DNA from: Jacaranda mimosifolia
Taxonomy: Eukaryota > Streptophyta > Magnoliopsida > Lamiales > Bignoniaceae
NCBI GenBank assembly: GCA_018894105.1
Contig: CM032128.1
Span: forward strand, 19,139,001 to 19,203,000
DNA: 64,000 bases
Reading direction: 5' to 3'
Shown one piece after another: positions 31,899-43,533 of the stretch. Within the stretch, counting starts at the first letter, position 1, and each line of letters starts with the position of its first letter. Made by a program: the position numbers and the translations under genes. The notes beneath the pieces are model-generated. The model made no database searches and was not told the DNA's origin. It worked only from the letters and a program-made list of their open reading frames with translations.

Positions 31899-33051
31899 CA
31901 TTCGATATAGAAAAATCATGTCCTTCATTATCAAGATCGAGTATTGAAATAATGTTCTTAACAAGGTGGGGTACATAATAAACTTTATCAAGTACAGTGC
32001 AAGCATTCCCGAAGTCTAATTTGATTACGCCTTGGAAGGTGGTGGCAAGTCTTGCTCCATTTGCTAGGCGGAGGATCATATCCCTTTCACGAAGACTCTT
32101 TCTTCTTTCTATCCCCTACAACGAATTACAAAGGTGAGAACCACATGCTATATCAAATACCTATAAGGAAAAATTAGTCGTCAAGTGTACTTCAATGAAG
32201 TACATACCCTTCTCAAGGGTTGTAAGGTAAGCTTTGCAATTTCTCTTCTACTGTCCCTTTTTGCGATGATGGAAATAGCTTGCTCCAATTTTAGCCTTCT
32301 TCTTAACCCTCCCGAAATATTTCTCGGGTTGCTTCCCTTTGGAGTAAGAACTTTTCTTCCTCTTACCTCCCTTTCTAGGACCCTTAGGGTCTTTCAACTT
32401 GGAGGAGGATGCAAGCATGAGAGGTCTCTCCTCTCTCATAGTCGCCATAGCGGTCACAAGCATGTTCACGAATTTGTTAATCGTAACTTCTTGCTTGGAC
32501 ATGTTAAAGCTCATAATGAATTGGTCGAACGATGGTGGCAATGATTGAAGGATCAAATCCACACAAAGGTTGTCCAAGTTGACCAAATCCACATAAAGGT
32601 CTATGACCACATCAAGTTGTCCAAGCTTCTCCATGCATCTTATCATCTTGAGCCCGTGATCATGAACATTGACCCCTCACTCATCCTTGATCTAAAGAGC
32701 TCATTCGACAAAGCGAACCTTTTGTGTCTAGATTGTACACCATAAAACTCTTGTGGGTGTTTATAGATCTCATGAGCGTATTTCATGTGCTTATGAGTCT
32801 TTTGGGGCTCGTTAGACATGGAAACCAACATGATGCATCTCTCTTGTAGATCATCATCTACAAATTTCATGAACATTTCATGAACCTCGTAAGTGGTGTC
32901 ATCACCAATTGTGTCCATGGGACTTTGATCAAGAACGTATGTCCTCTTTTTAGAGTCAAGAATTATTTTAGGGTTTCTCAACCAATCTTAGAAGTTAGGC
33001 CTGATGAGTTTATTGGTTTTCCAAAATACTTGCGAGTGGAATTTTGGCCAT
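31899..33051 (-). pseudogene. Decayed gag-protease of copy C
   Basis: The start ATG complements 33049-33051 and reads M-A-K-I-P-L-A-S-I-L before a one-base frameshift. The UBN2-like gag is open at 32643-32981 (FVDDDLQERC, YGVQSRHKRFALS) and 32248-32646 (LPPSFDQFIMSFN, then GPRKGGKRKKSSYSKGK). The zinc knuckle is badly decayed (YFHHRKKGQ, stop, KRNC). The protease has DIACGSHLC near 32120-32150, with Ile-Ala where Thr/Ser-Gly is usual, followed by RLANG and YYVPHLVKNIIS (31940-32060), typical of copia protease. Truncated by the B insertion. Confidence 0.82.
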
Positions 33052-35003
33052 TTTGTTTGAAGATTTTGAAAATCTACAAGAGGCGAAAAAAGAGTATAAG
33101 CATGTGATTGAATATTAATATTAAAAACATATTTATGGTCTTTCAAGCATGTTTTCCTCCCACTATTTTATCAAATCTTTCATCCCCTTGAAGAATTCAG
33201 GAAATCTTATTTCCTAGTGAGAATCAAGATCCTAAGGACTTGCAAGTGCACCCACAACTAGTGAGACATCCACAAACAATCGAAAGGTAAGCAACTTTGC
33301 TAACTGCATCTTATGCAACTCTTGATATATTTTGCCTTACTTTTCATGTAGACCTACGACTCATGAGACATCCGCACTACTAGGTGATAAGTACCTACCA
33401 ATCAAGCTTTGATTCGAGACAAGCACCATGACATCTCACGACTTGTGTGACAATGCATGGATGTTCTCAAATCAAAGGTGCATCAAATGCTACGTATATG
33501 GTCATAGCTTCCATTTTAAGCGTGACCTATGACTCGTGAGACATCACATTAATAATGGCAGCATCATCATGCCCATACTATTAGTAGAAGGCATGAATTA
33601 ATTAAAACTCTTTTAATTTGTATCTATTTTGACTTAATATATGAATAAGCACTTAGACATTCTAAGTGGAGGGTTTTTGCTTGCAAAAATATCATCATTT
33701 TTTATATTCTTATTTAGGTTTTTTATATCCTAGCCATGCATTTCATACATCAATAGGATATGAAAAACATATATAAGTAAATGCGCCTAGCATGCTCCTA
33801 GGGTGGGATGACCATGAGCCTAACCAAGTGGTACACTTAGAGCCATAGGTGCACCACCTAGTTGATTTTAAGTGAGTTGATTAAATCTAACTATTACATG
33901 AGTGCATCCCATACATTCATGGGTCTTCAAAGTCTCCATGCCTCCAAGGGTCGCCTTTCCTCCATGTAACATTTATATGAGTAATAAATCCTCACTCCTA
34001 GTGATTTTGCTCTCATTATACTTACAAGGTAGAAATTAATAGGCATGCAAGCTTCAATTTAATACAACCCTTTTCAACAACTTGAAAAAAATAAAATCAA
34101 TTTTAAAGGCTTATAGTCATCCCCATTCATTCAACATCCATTCAACATTTAAACATACAATAAATAAATCAAGAATTGACATTCAATTCCAACAATTAGA
34201 TGCTTATTTCATAAACAAGTAATTCGTCAAGCATAACTTTTATGCCAAAAATTGAAGATTAACTTTAACCAATTTTTAAAAGCATTCAAAAAATGTCAAA
34301 CATAATTTTGAGGACATGCACAACTCTTGTGCACCTATTAAGTGTGTAACAAAACACTTTTGATCATGAAAAGAAGCCAAAATCTCAAGCCAAAACAGCC
34401 AAGACCGAAATCGGCCACTACTCGCCCAGGCTGGGCACACAGCCACGCGGCAAGCGCAGGCTTTTGAACATTATTACAACTTTTCACATTATTCTCATCC
34501 AAGTCAAGCTAATTTTGCTCAACTTTTTGTGCTCAAAAAGACTTAAAAGAACTTCTAAACATTATTACACACAACATAGATTGAATTTTAGGATTATTTT
34601 ACCTTTGAAAACTGAAATCTAAAGTCCTCAAAGATGCTTTCAAGAACTAGTTTAAGTAAGAATCGTATTCTTCAAAAATCTCCAACAAAACTCCAGTCAA
34701 ATTGGATCCAAAAATGACCAAAACATCTTAAGGCCAATCAACACATGCTATATCAACATATCAACATATAACATCAATTAATGCCAAATCAACATTCAAC
34801 ATTAATAGCTATGAATTAAAACATACTAATCATATGATCAACACTTAAAACACATATTAGCATGCTTTTAATTCATCCATCAAGAAGCCGCATACAACAT
34901 CAACCAAACACTCCAATCCATTATATGAATTGAGAATTTGGTGATATAGATCAATCCATCTCATGAATCAATCAATCAAAAATCCAAATCTAAGCATGAA
35001 TTA
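33052..35003 (-). other. Leader of copy C with four iterated-motif sites
   Basis: Full-length leader without consistent reading frames. The iterated motif occurs at 33249-33272, 33351-33373, 33430-33452 and 33522-33545. All four have the core (C/A)GACT(C/T)(A/G)TG(A/T)GACAT or a one- to two-base variant, unlike the cores in copies 1, A and D. Confidence 0.7.
33826..33859 (-). ncRNA. Leader hairpin, copy C
   Basis: AAGTGGTACAC (33826-33836) and GTGCACCACCT (33849-33859). Same form as copy B: two G-U pairs on the sense RNA. Confidence 0.65.
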
Positions 35004-35016
35004 GGCTCCAATACCA
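35004..35016 (-). promoter_or_regulatory. Primer binding site (tRNA-iMet), copy C
   Basis: The reverse complement reads TGGTATTGGAGCC, as in copy B, 2 bases from the LTR. Confidence 0.87.
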
Positions 35017-35018
35017 CT

Positions 35019-37257
35019 TGAAAACATGTAAGGTACTAGGATCCAATAATAAAACTTCAAAAGCTTAATTAAACTAGTTCTTACAAGCAACCAAGGATCT
35101 AAATATGCTTGAGGATTTAGATTTAATTGGAGAGTTACCTTAAGAGCTTAAATCCAAAGGTAGATTGAAGAACTCTTTTCTCAAACAAAATCTACCAAAC
35201 AGCAGTGCAGTTGGAAGCAAGCAGTTTTTGACCAATTCAAAACTCTCCAAAAATGTTGAAAATTTTCCAAACGATGCTCAACACCTTGGGGAAGCTGCTG
35301 GAACAATTTCAGCTTGAAACTCCTCTTGGATTTCCTAGAATAAAATCGACAAGAGACTGGCCTTGCAGGTGGATCTCCAAAGGCTTAGCAAACCACTTGT
35401 TTTGCCTCTACCAAAATGATCCACACCAATCCAAATCCTACTAATCCTCACTTGTAGCTGGAGAAAGAGAGGAGAGTTGATAGGGAGATGGCCGATTTTA
35501 GGGTAGGGAGAAGAAGGGAAAGGTGATCATCGACAAATGAATGAAAACCTTGAAAATAGAGGGAAAAGTGAGAATCTAATTCCTCACTTGCTTGAATGTG
35601 TGATTGCCGCCCCCTCACTCTATATTTATGAGGACAGTGTGATGCCAAGGTGGCATCACACCTTCCTCAAGGATGGGGGACCGCCAACTTGCATCTCATG
35701 CAAGCTTAGTTGGCAAATTCAAATCTAATTTGAATTTGTATGCATTTCAACTACATTTGAAATCTAATTTCAAATTAATAAAATGCCACATTTGAAATGA
35801 TCATATCATTTGAATTTTCCCTCCAAAAAGTATTCTTCTCATTAATTAAATTAAATAATTTAATTTAATTAATTAATCTTTGACTTAACACTTAAATCAA
35901 CAAGCTTAACTCTTTAAGCTTAATTTAGTTAACTTAGCTATTTAAGCTAACTTGACCAATTGATGGTCACATGGTACCAAGTAATTAACTCTTTAATTAT
36001 TGATATAATTTAACTCTTAAATTAGTTGATCAATTTAACACTTAAATTAATCAAGCCAAGTGACATCAATTTTCGGTCACCCCAAAAATTGATCTCTATG
36101 GAGAGAATTTTCTAACACTTAGAAAGTTCCTCCATTACATAGGAATTGTGATTGGCCTTTGTGTGTGACTCGATAGGTTCTACCATTCATTGGACATGGG
36201 ATCACAACACCTTGTGACTTTCGAATATTGTATATTCTTTTTAGTTTAAACTCCTTCAAACTAAATTAACTCAATTCAATTAATCTCCATTAATTGAAGA
36301 GTACCAAATCTCCATGGTCGATGTCCAACCTCAAGCCCATGGAGCCCAAATAATTGGCCGAAATGAATGCTTTTAGAGAACCATTGTAACTCTACGCTTA
36401 CCATGCAAATACAGTCCTTTCGTCTCCTATCTCCTAAAAGAGACATAGGGCAAGATATTTGCCGACTCCCTAATAGCCTCAATACTATATCTCTATTCTC
36501 AATGTTTGACTCCACTGTATGACCTCATCTTTGGAAAACTCCTCTTCCAAATTGTCACACCACCTTGCACAAGGATTTCTTGGAATTAATCATTATAGAA
36601 CACATAGGATATGCACTCGTCCTTCACAAAAGTAAAGAGTCAGATTCCATCTTGGATCTCACAAACCTCCATGTTTAGTAGCTTATGTCCAACCTCAGCC
36701 CGAGAGCCCCATTAAGTGACAAAAGAAGAGTCAAAGCATAAAGACCAAACACAAGGTTACCATGGATCCTCAGGTTAGAGGACTAATAATATGCTCTAGC
36801 GTAAGCTGGAGAATTTGTCACTACCGACTTGCCACTTCGACTGTTTAGTGGATTATTTTGGTGGGTCTTCAGTGCCTTATTCTCTAACAAGTACCCACTA
36901 ACATGTATCCATATCTCATATGGGATTACTCATGCAGCAAAGCAACATCCAACCCTTGGATTTATGTATCATTAGTGCAAGTCTATCTGGATCTTAGATG
37001 CCCCCATCTTGTAAAATTCTATGACTTGAAAGATTTAAGATCGTGACCGTTTAAGACTTATTCGATGATTACCATCTAATGCGTAATCAAGTCCCATAAT
37101 CTAGACTGATCTAAGGACTTCATCCAAATGCGAGTGAAGAAATGAAGAGCATAAGATGGAGATGGGCATATAATGAATGTCATTCAATCAAGATTAATTT
37201 ACAAGGAAATAGTTTTACAAGGCCAATCTTATTGGCTTGCTTGGCACTATTCCAACA
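35019..37257 (-). repeat. 5' LTR of copy C (2,239 bp)
   Basis: Ends TGTTGGAATAGTGCC (sense, at 37257) and TTTTCA at 35019. The dyad GTGTGATGCC (35637-35646) / GGCATCACAC (35652-35661) is perfect, but the TATA box next to it has decayed to TATATTTATG (35621-35630). The inverted-repeat array is at about 35846-36055. Confidence 0.88.
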
Positions 37258-38654
37258 AAGAGATGAGTGGAAGATCCTCTTTAGAAGAGCTTATAGTGGA
37301 ATATCTCCAACTTGATTTGAAAATTCTATCGATGTGCTTTCTCTTGATCTAAAATCCTTAATTAAGGTATAATCTAGATCCTTGGATGAGGTGATGTAAG
37401 TACAATTTACGTTTTAATTTCCTATGGTGAATGGATCTTTGCCTCGCTTCTACCTTCACTAGATGCATCCTTCACACTTTCCTCCATGTGTGGCCTACTT
37501 GTATGTTAACTTGCATGCCAAGTAGGATTTAATTTCTACTAATCAAAATCTTTTTTTAATTAGGAAATTAAAATCCTGCTTGATTTCAAGGAGTCTTCTA
37601 TTTAAATTTTCCTTTTAAAAACTTGATTCTCTAATTAAATTAACCTCCTAATTTAATTAAACTAACTTAACTCTTTAAGTTAGTAAGACTGGTTAAATTG
37701 TCACATAGCCCCAATTAAATTAATACCTTAATTTAATCGGTGTATTTTAATTTCTTACATTATTTGATTAATTTAAAGTATTAAATTAATCAAGCCATTA
37801 ATTACTAACTCTTAATTACTCAACCTGGTTTCTTCTAAATTTTACCAATCTAATTATCTAACTTCTTAGATAATTCCACTAATTTCAATTAGAGTGGCTA
37901 AGACTATTGTGTGTGACCCATTTGGTTCACCAATTAATTAGACATGGACTCACAACTCCTTATAATTTATTGAATATTAAATATTCCAATTAGTCTAAAC
38001 TCTATTAAACTAATCACTCTTTCAATTAATTTCCATTAATTGAAGAGTACCAATCTCCATAGTCTATGCCCAGCACTAGCCTATGGAGTCCAACTAATTG
38101 GATGAATTAATTCTAGTGAACCATTTTGCTTATGATTACGATAAAAATATGCTCCTTCTATTTCTTATCTCCCGAAATAGGTTAGGGCAAGATATTTGTT
38201 GTTTCCCAAATAGCCTTCATAACTATATATCTATTGTTGATGTGCGATTCTTAATTATGACATCAACTTTGGAAAACTTCTTTTTCAAATTATCATATCA
38301 CCTGCACAAGGATTTCTTGAAATCGATCATCATAAAATACATAGGAGATCAACTCATTTTTCACCAAAATCAAAATAGATCCCTTCTTAGAACTCACTAA
38401 CCGCCATACTTAGGTCGCTTGTGCCCAACCCAAGCCCCCGGTAGCCCGCTAAGTGGTCCAGACATAATCAAAACACAAGGACTAAAACATAAAGTTACCA
38501 AGGATTCTCAAGTTAAAGGACTAATTATATGCACTATCGTAAGCTAAAGAATTTTCCACTACCGACAAGCCTCTTCGGCTGCCTCATGGATTTTCTAAGC
38601 GAGAATATTCTCTAACAAGAACCCACTATCTGCATCCATGTCATACACGGATTC
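37258..38654 (-). repeat. LTR H0, left part (split by copy D)
   Basis: Older, more diverged minus-strand LTR sequence. The first 220 bp or so do not align convincingly; from about 37480 the order of U3 blocks follows the family LTR. It breaks at 38654 and continues at 56501 after copy D. The joined sequence restores the family's U3 text, and the flanking words GATTC / AATTG fit a GATTG target copy with one change each. Confidence 0.7.
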
Positions 38655-40846
38655 TATTGGAATAGTACCCCGCAAGCCAATTCGATTGTCGTTGTAAACT
38701 ATTTCACTTATGATACAATCTTAATTGAATTATATTAATAATACAGCCAACTTCATCTTAAGATTATATTTACTTTACCGGCATTTGGTTGAAGCCCTTA
38801 GATCACACAAGACTATAGGACTTGGTCACACACTAAGTAGTGATCATGGAATAAGTCTTACACAGTCGTGATCTTAAATCTTTCAAGTCATAAGATCTTA
38901 AGAGATAGGGCATCTAAGATCCCGATAGACTTGCATTAACGATTCATAGATCCAAGGAGTTGGATATTGCTCCATTCCATGGGCAATTTCATATGAGATG
39001 TGGATGCATGTTAATGGGTGCGTATTAGGGAATAAGGCACTAAAGACCTACCTAGAGAATCCACTAGATAGCTGAAGTGGCAAGTCAGTAGTGGCAAGTT
39101 CTCCTGTTTACACTAGTACATATAATTAGTCCTTTGACTTGAGGATCCATAGTAATATTATGTTTGATCCTCATGCTTTTGACTCCTCCCTAGTCACCTA
39201 GTGGAATGTTCGTATAGTGATTGGGCATGAGCTACTTAAACATGGAAGTTTGTGAGATCCAAGATGGAATCCAAGTTTGTGAAGGGTGATACATCTCCTA
39301 TGTATCCTGTAATGATCGATTCCAAAAAATTCTTGCGCAAGGTAGTATGCCAATTTGGAAAAGGAATTTTCCAAAGATGAGGTCATAAAGTGGAATCAAA
39401 CATTAGGAATAGAGACATCATATCAAGGCTATTAGGGAGCCAGCAAATATCTTTCCTTAGGCCTCTTTAGAGAGATAGGATACGGAAGCACCATATTTGC
39501 ATAGTAGTATTTGCATAGTACACATAGAGCTATAATGGTTCTCCTAGAGCATTCATTTTGGCCAAGTAGTTGGGCCCCATGGGCTTGAGGTTGGACATCG
39601 ACCATGGAGATTGGGTACTCTTCAGTTAATCGAGATTAATTGAATTGAGTCGATTAGTTTAAGGAGTTTAAACTAAAAAGATATGCAATATTCAAAAGTC
39701 ACAAGGAGATGTGAGCCCATGTCCAATGATCGGAGAACCAATCAGGTCACACACAAAAGCAAATTATATTTCCTAAATAATGGAGGAACTTTCTAAGTGT
39801 CAGAAAATTCAATCCATAGAGACTGATTTTGGGTGATTGAAAATTGAGGTCAATTTTGGCTTGATTAATTTAAGCGTTGAATTGATCAATTAATTTAAGG
39901 AGTTAAATTAGACCAATAATTAAAGAGTTAATTACTTGGTTACATGTGACCATCAATTGGTCAAGTTAACTTAAAGAGTTAAGTTAACAAAATTAAACTT
40001 AAAGAGTTAAGCGGTTTGACTTAAGAGTTAGGTCAAGAATCAATTAATTAAATTAAAGTGTTTAATTAAATGAGAAGGATATATTTTGGAGGTAAAATTC
40101 AAATGATAGAATCATTTTAGTGTGGCATTCTATTAATTGGAATTTAGATTTCAAATGTAATTGAAATACACCCAAATTTAAATTAGAATTGAATTTGCCA
40201 ATTTGCCTGCATTGCAAGCACGTTGGCGGTCCTCCCCTCTCCTTGAGGAATGTGTGGTGCCAACTTGGCATCACACCATCCTCTCTTTATATATAGATAT
40301 AGAGATAAGGGTGGGCAGCCAACTAGCAATTCAAGTGAAGAATTAGATTCTCACTTTTTTCTCTCCACCCTAAAATTGGTCATCTCCCTCTCTTCTCTCC
40401 TCTCTTTCTCCAGATAAAAGTGAGGACTTGTAGGAAATTGGATTGGTGTGTGGATGATTTCAATAAAGGCAAAACAAATGGTTTGCTAAGCCTTTGGAGA
40501 TCCACCTACGAGACCAGTCACTTGGAGATTTTATTCCAGGAGATCCAGAAGAAATTTTGGTCTAAAATTTTCATAGTAGCTTCATCAAAGAGTTTAGGAT
40601 CTACTTGAATTTTTTGGAGTCCTCTGGATCGTGCAAAAGTTGCTCTCTTCCAACTGCGCCACTGCTTGGTGGATTTTGTTTTGAGGAAAGAGTTCTTCAA
40701 TCTACTTTGGATTTTGCTAATCAAGGTAACTCTCCATCCAAAATATAAATCCTAAAGCATGTTTAGATCCTTGGTTGCTTGTAAGAACTAGTTTATTTAA
40801 CCTTTTGAAGTTTTATTATTGGATCCTAATGCCTTATATGCTTTCA
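38655..40846 (+). repeat. 5' LTR of copy D (2,192 bp)
   Basis: Starts TATTGGAATAGTACC (G to A at base 2), ends ATATGCTTTCA. The inverted-repeat array is at about 39870-40075; in GATTAATTTAA / TTGAATTGATC the two changes give G-U pairs on the sense strand. Confidence 0.88.
40252..40295 (+). promoter_or_regulatory. LTR core promoter: dyad plus TATA (copy D)
   Basis: GTGTGGTGCC (40252-40261) faces GGCATCACAC (40267-40276) with one G-T pair; TATATATA follows at 40288-40295. Confidence 0.7.
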
Positions 40847-40848
40847 AG

Positions 40849-40861
40849 TGGTATCGGAGTC
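40849..40861 (+). promoter_or_regulatory. Primer binding site (tRNA-iMet), copy D
   Basis: TGGTATCGGAGTC lies 2 bases after the LTR end; two transitions from the canonical site. Confidence 0.88.
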
Positions 40862-42775
40862 TAATTCATGCTTTGATTTGGATTTTTTGATTGATTGATT
40901 CATGTGATAGATTGATCAAAATCAGAAAATTCTTGATTCATATGATGGATTGGAGTGTTTATATGATGTTGTGTGTGGTTTCATGATTGATGAATTGAAA
41001 GCATGCTAATATGTGTTTTAAGTGTTGATTTATATGATTAGTATGTTTTAATTCATTGCTATTAATGTTAAATGTTGATTTGGGATTAATTGATGTTATA
41101 TGTTGATATAACATGTGATGATTGGCCTTAAGTTGTTTTAGTCATTTTTGGATCCAATATGATTGGAGGTTTGTTGGAGATTTTTGAAGAATGTGATTCT
41201 TAATTTAACTTATTTTTGAAAGCATGATTGAGCACTTGAAATTCTATTTTTAAAAGAAGTTTTGAATATGGAATTTCATCTATAATGTGTGTTTCAATGT
41301 TTAGGAGGTGTCCTAAATTTTTTTGGTGCACAAGAGTTGAGCTAAAATGGACACAACTTGGTGCCGAAGTGAAAATAAGGCAAGTTGCCTGCATGGCTGG
41401 GCACTGGCCGAGTAGTAGGTGTCCCTAGCATGCGCCTGCCACGCGGTAGTGCACCCAGCCAGGGCGGGCTGCGGCACTTTTCATTTGGCATAAGTTTTTG
41501 TTATTTTTGTGCTCCTTTATGTGACCAAAAGAGCTTTGACTCACACATTATTGATGCACAAGTGTTGGGCAAGGTCTCAAAATTATGTTTGATATTTTTT
41601 AATGTTTTTAGAAATTCGTTAAAGTTAACCTTCAAATTATGGCATAATTGTTATGCTTCCTCTTGCTTGGCCAATTATTTGTTTATCAAATAAGCATTTA
41701 ATTATTGGAATTAATTGTTAATTTTAGACTTATTTATTGTTCATTTAATTGTTGAATGAATGATGAATGAATGGGGATGATCATGAGGCTTGTATGCCTC
41801 TTTATTCTATCTTGTAAAAAAGTTATGAGAGTAGAATCACTAAGTGTGAGGATTTCTTTCTCATGTAAATGTTACATGGAGCAAAGGAAACCCTTGGAGG
41901 CCTGGAGACTTTTGAAGACCTATGAATGTATGGGGATAAAATCATGTAATAGCTAGATTTAATCAACCCACTTAAAATCAACTAAGTGGTGCACCTATGG
42001 CTCTAAGTGCACCACTTGGTTAGGCTCATGATCATCCCACACTAGGAGCATGCTAGGCGCATTTACTTATTTATGCTTTCCATGTCTATTGATGTATGAG
42101 ATGCATGGTTAGGATATAGAAAACCTAAAAAAGAAGATAATGATGAGATCTTTGCAATGCAAAAGCCATATGCTTAGAATGTCTAAGTGCTTTCCAAATT
42201 AAAAGGAGTTTTAATTAATCCATGCCTTCTACCAATAGTGTATGCCATGACGACGCTACCAATTTTGTGTGATGGCACTCGGTTACGGGGGTCACACTTA
42301 TGAGGAAAGCTATGAGCATACACTTAGCATGAGATGTATCTTTGACTTTAGAACGCCTACACATTGGTACTCGGTTATGGGGGATGTTGTGGTTCCATCT
42401 TGAATCATAGTTTGATTGTTAGGTTGGATTTAACACTTAATAACATAGTGGCGCACTGTCACATAGGTCTATGTGAAAGGTGAGGCAAAATACATTAAGA
42501 GTTGCATGAGATGCAATTAGCGAAAGTTGCTTACCCTTCGATTGTTTGTGGATGGCACTTGGTTATGGGGGGGTCCTCTTGCAAGTCCTCGGGATCTTGA
42601 TTCTCACTAGAAAATGAGATTTCCCGAATTCTTCTAAGGGGTGAAGGATTTGATAAAATAGTGGGAGAAAAATATACTTGAAAGACTATGAACATGTTTC
42701 CAAATATCAAAATTCAATCATATGATTATACTCTTTTTTTGCCTCTTGTAGATTTTTGAAATCTTCAAAAAGAAA
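40862..42775 (+). other. Leader of copy D with four iterated-motif sites
   Basis: Non-coding leader of about 1.9 kb. Motif sites: 42272-42295 (GGCACTCGGTTACGGGGGTC), 42367-42388, 42447-42473 (weak) and 42551-42576 (GGCACTTGGTTATGGGG). Three of the four share the core (G)(C/T)ACT(C/T)GGTTA(C/T)GGGGG, a version not seen in other copies. Confidence 0.65.
41984..42017 (+). ncRNA. Leader hairpin with GTGCAC core, copy D
   Basis: Perfect 11-bp arms AAGTGGTGCAC (41984-41994) and GTGCACCACTT (42007-42017) around a 12-base loop. Confidence 0.7.
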
Positions 42776-43533
42776 ATGGCTAAAAGTCCACTTGCTAGCA
42801 TTTTGAAAACCAATAAAATCACTGGGCATTAGTCCATGATTGGTTAAGGAACCTTAAAATCATTCTTGATTCTGAAAAGAGAACTTATGTACTTGATCAA
42901 TGTCCACGGACATCTTGGGTGATGGTGCCACCGATGAGGCCCATGAAGTGTTCACTAAACTTGTGGATGATGATCTACAAGTAAGATGCCTCATGGTGGC
43001 TTCCATGACTAATGAACTCCAAAAGATTCACGAGCATATAAGACATGCATATGAGATCTATAAACATCTAAAAGAATTGTATGGTGTACAAACAAGACAC
43101 GAAAGGTTCGCTTTGTCTAGAGAGCTCTTTAAACCAAGGATGGTAGAGGGTTCAAGTGTCCATGATCATGGGCTTAAAATTATTAGACTCACAATGATCT
43201 TTATGTGGATTTGATAGTCTTACCCCCTTCGTTCGACCAATTCATTATGATGGTGACCGCCTAGGACCCATAGGGCCCCTTCGTTATGTGGATTTGATAG
43301 TCCTCTAATGCTTGCTTCCGCCTCTAATTCGAAGGGGCCCTATGGGTCCTAGGAAGGGGTGCAAGAGGAAGAAGAGTTCCTCCTCAAAAGGGAAACAACC
43401 CTTGAAAGGTTTAGGGAGAGTTAAGAAGAAGAAAGTGAAAAAAGGCATTGGAAAAGAAACTGCAACGAATACCTTGGCACCCTTGCGAAGGGTATGCACT
43501 TCATTGAAGTGCACTCAACGACTAATTCTTCCT
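42776..43533 (+). pseudogene. Decayed gag of copy D
   Basis: Start ATG 42776 reads M-A-K-S-P-L-A-S-I-L-K-T-N-K, matching copy C; a frameshift follows near 42825. DWLRNLKIILDSEKRTYVLD is visible at about 42834-42893, then 42900-43214 is open (VDDDLQVRCLMVASMTNELQ, LYGVQTRHERFALS). After 43200 the gene is rearranged: a 24-bp inverted copy and a 19-bp direct repeat lie at 43201-43353. The basic tail GPRKGCKRKKSSSSKGKQ follows (about 43339-43395). The sequence then jumps from the gag tail to RT near 43534. UBN2-type copia gag, non-functional. Confidence 0.8.
43260..43353. repeat. Perfect 24-bp inverted repeat in the copy D gag
   Basis: The arms 43260-43283 and 43330-43353 are exact complements (core CCTAGGACCCATAGGG). 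The 19-bp word starting TTATGTGGATTTG at 43201-43219 is repeated directly at 43284-43302. The right arm is the original gag sequence (GPMGPRKG), so the left arm is an inverted copy. Confidence 0.85.

Larger units (their letters stand above)
31899..37257 (-). mobile_element. Copia copy C, 3' half deleted
   Basis: Minus-strand copy with 5' LTR (35019-37257), leader, gag and the start of the protease. It ends where the copy B LTR begins. Integrase, RT, RNase H and 3' LTR are missing. Its gag belongs to a type closer to copy D than to A, B and F. Confidence 0.85.
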
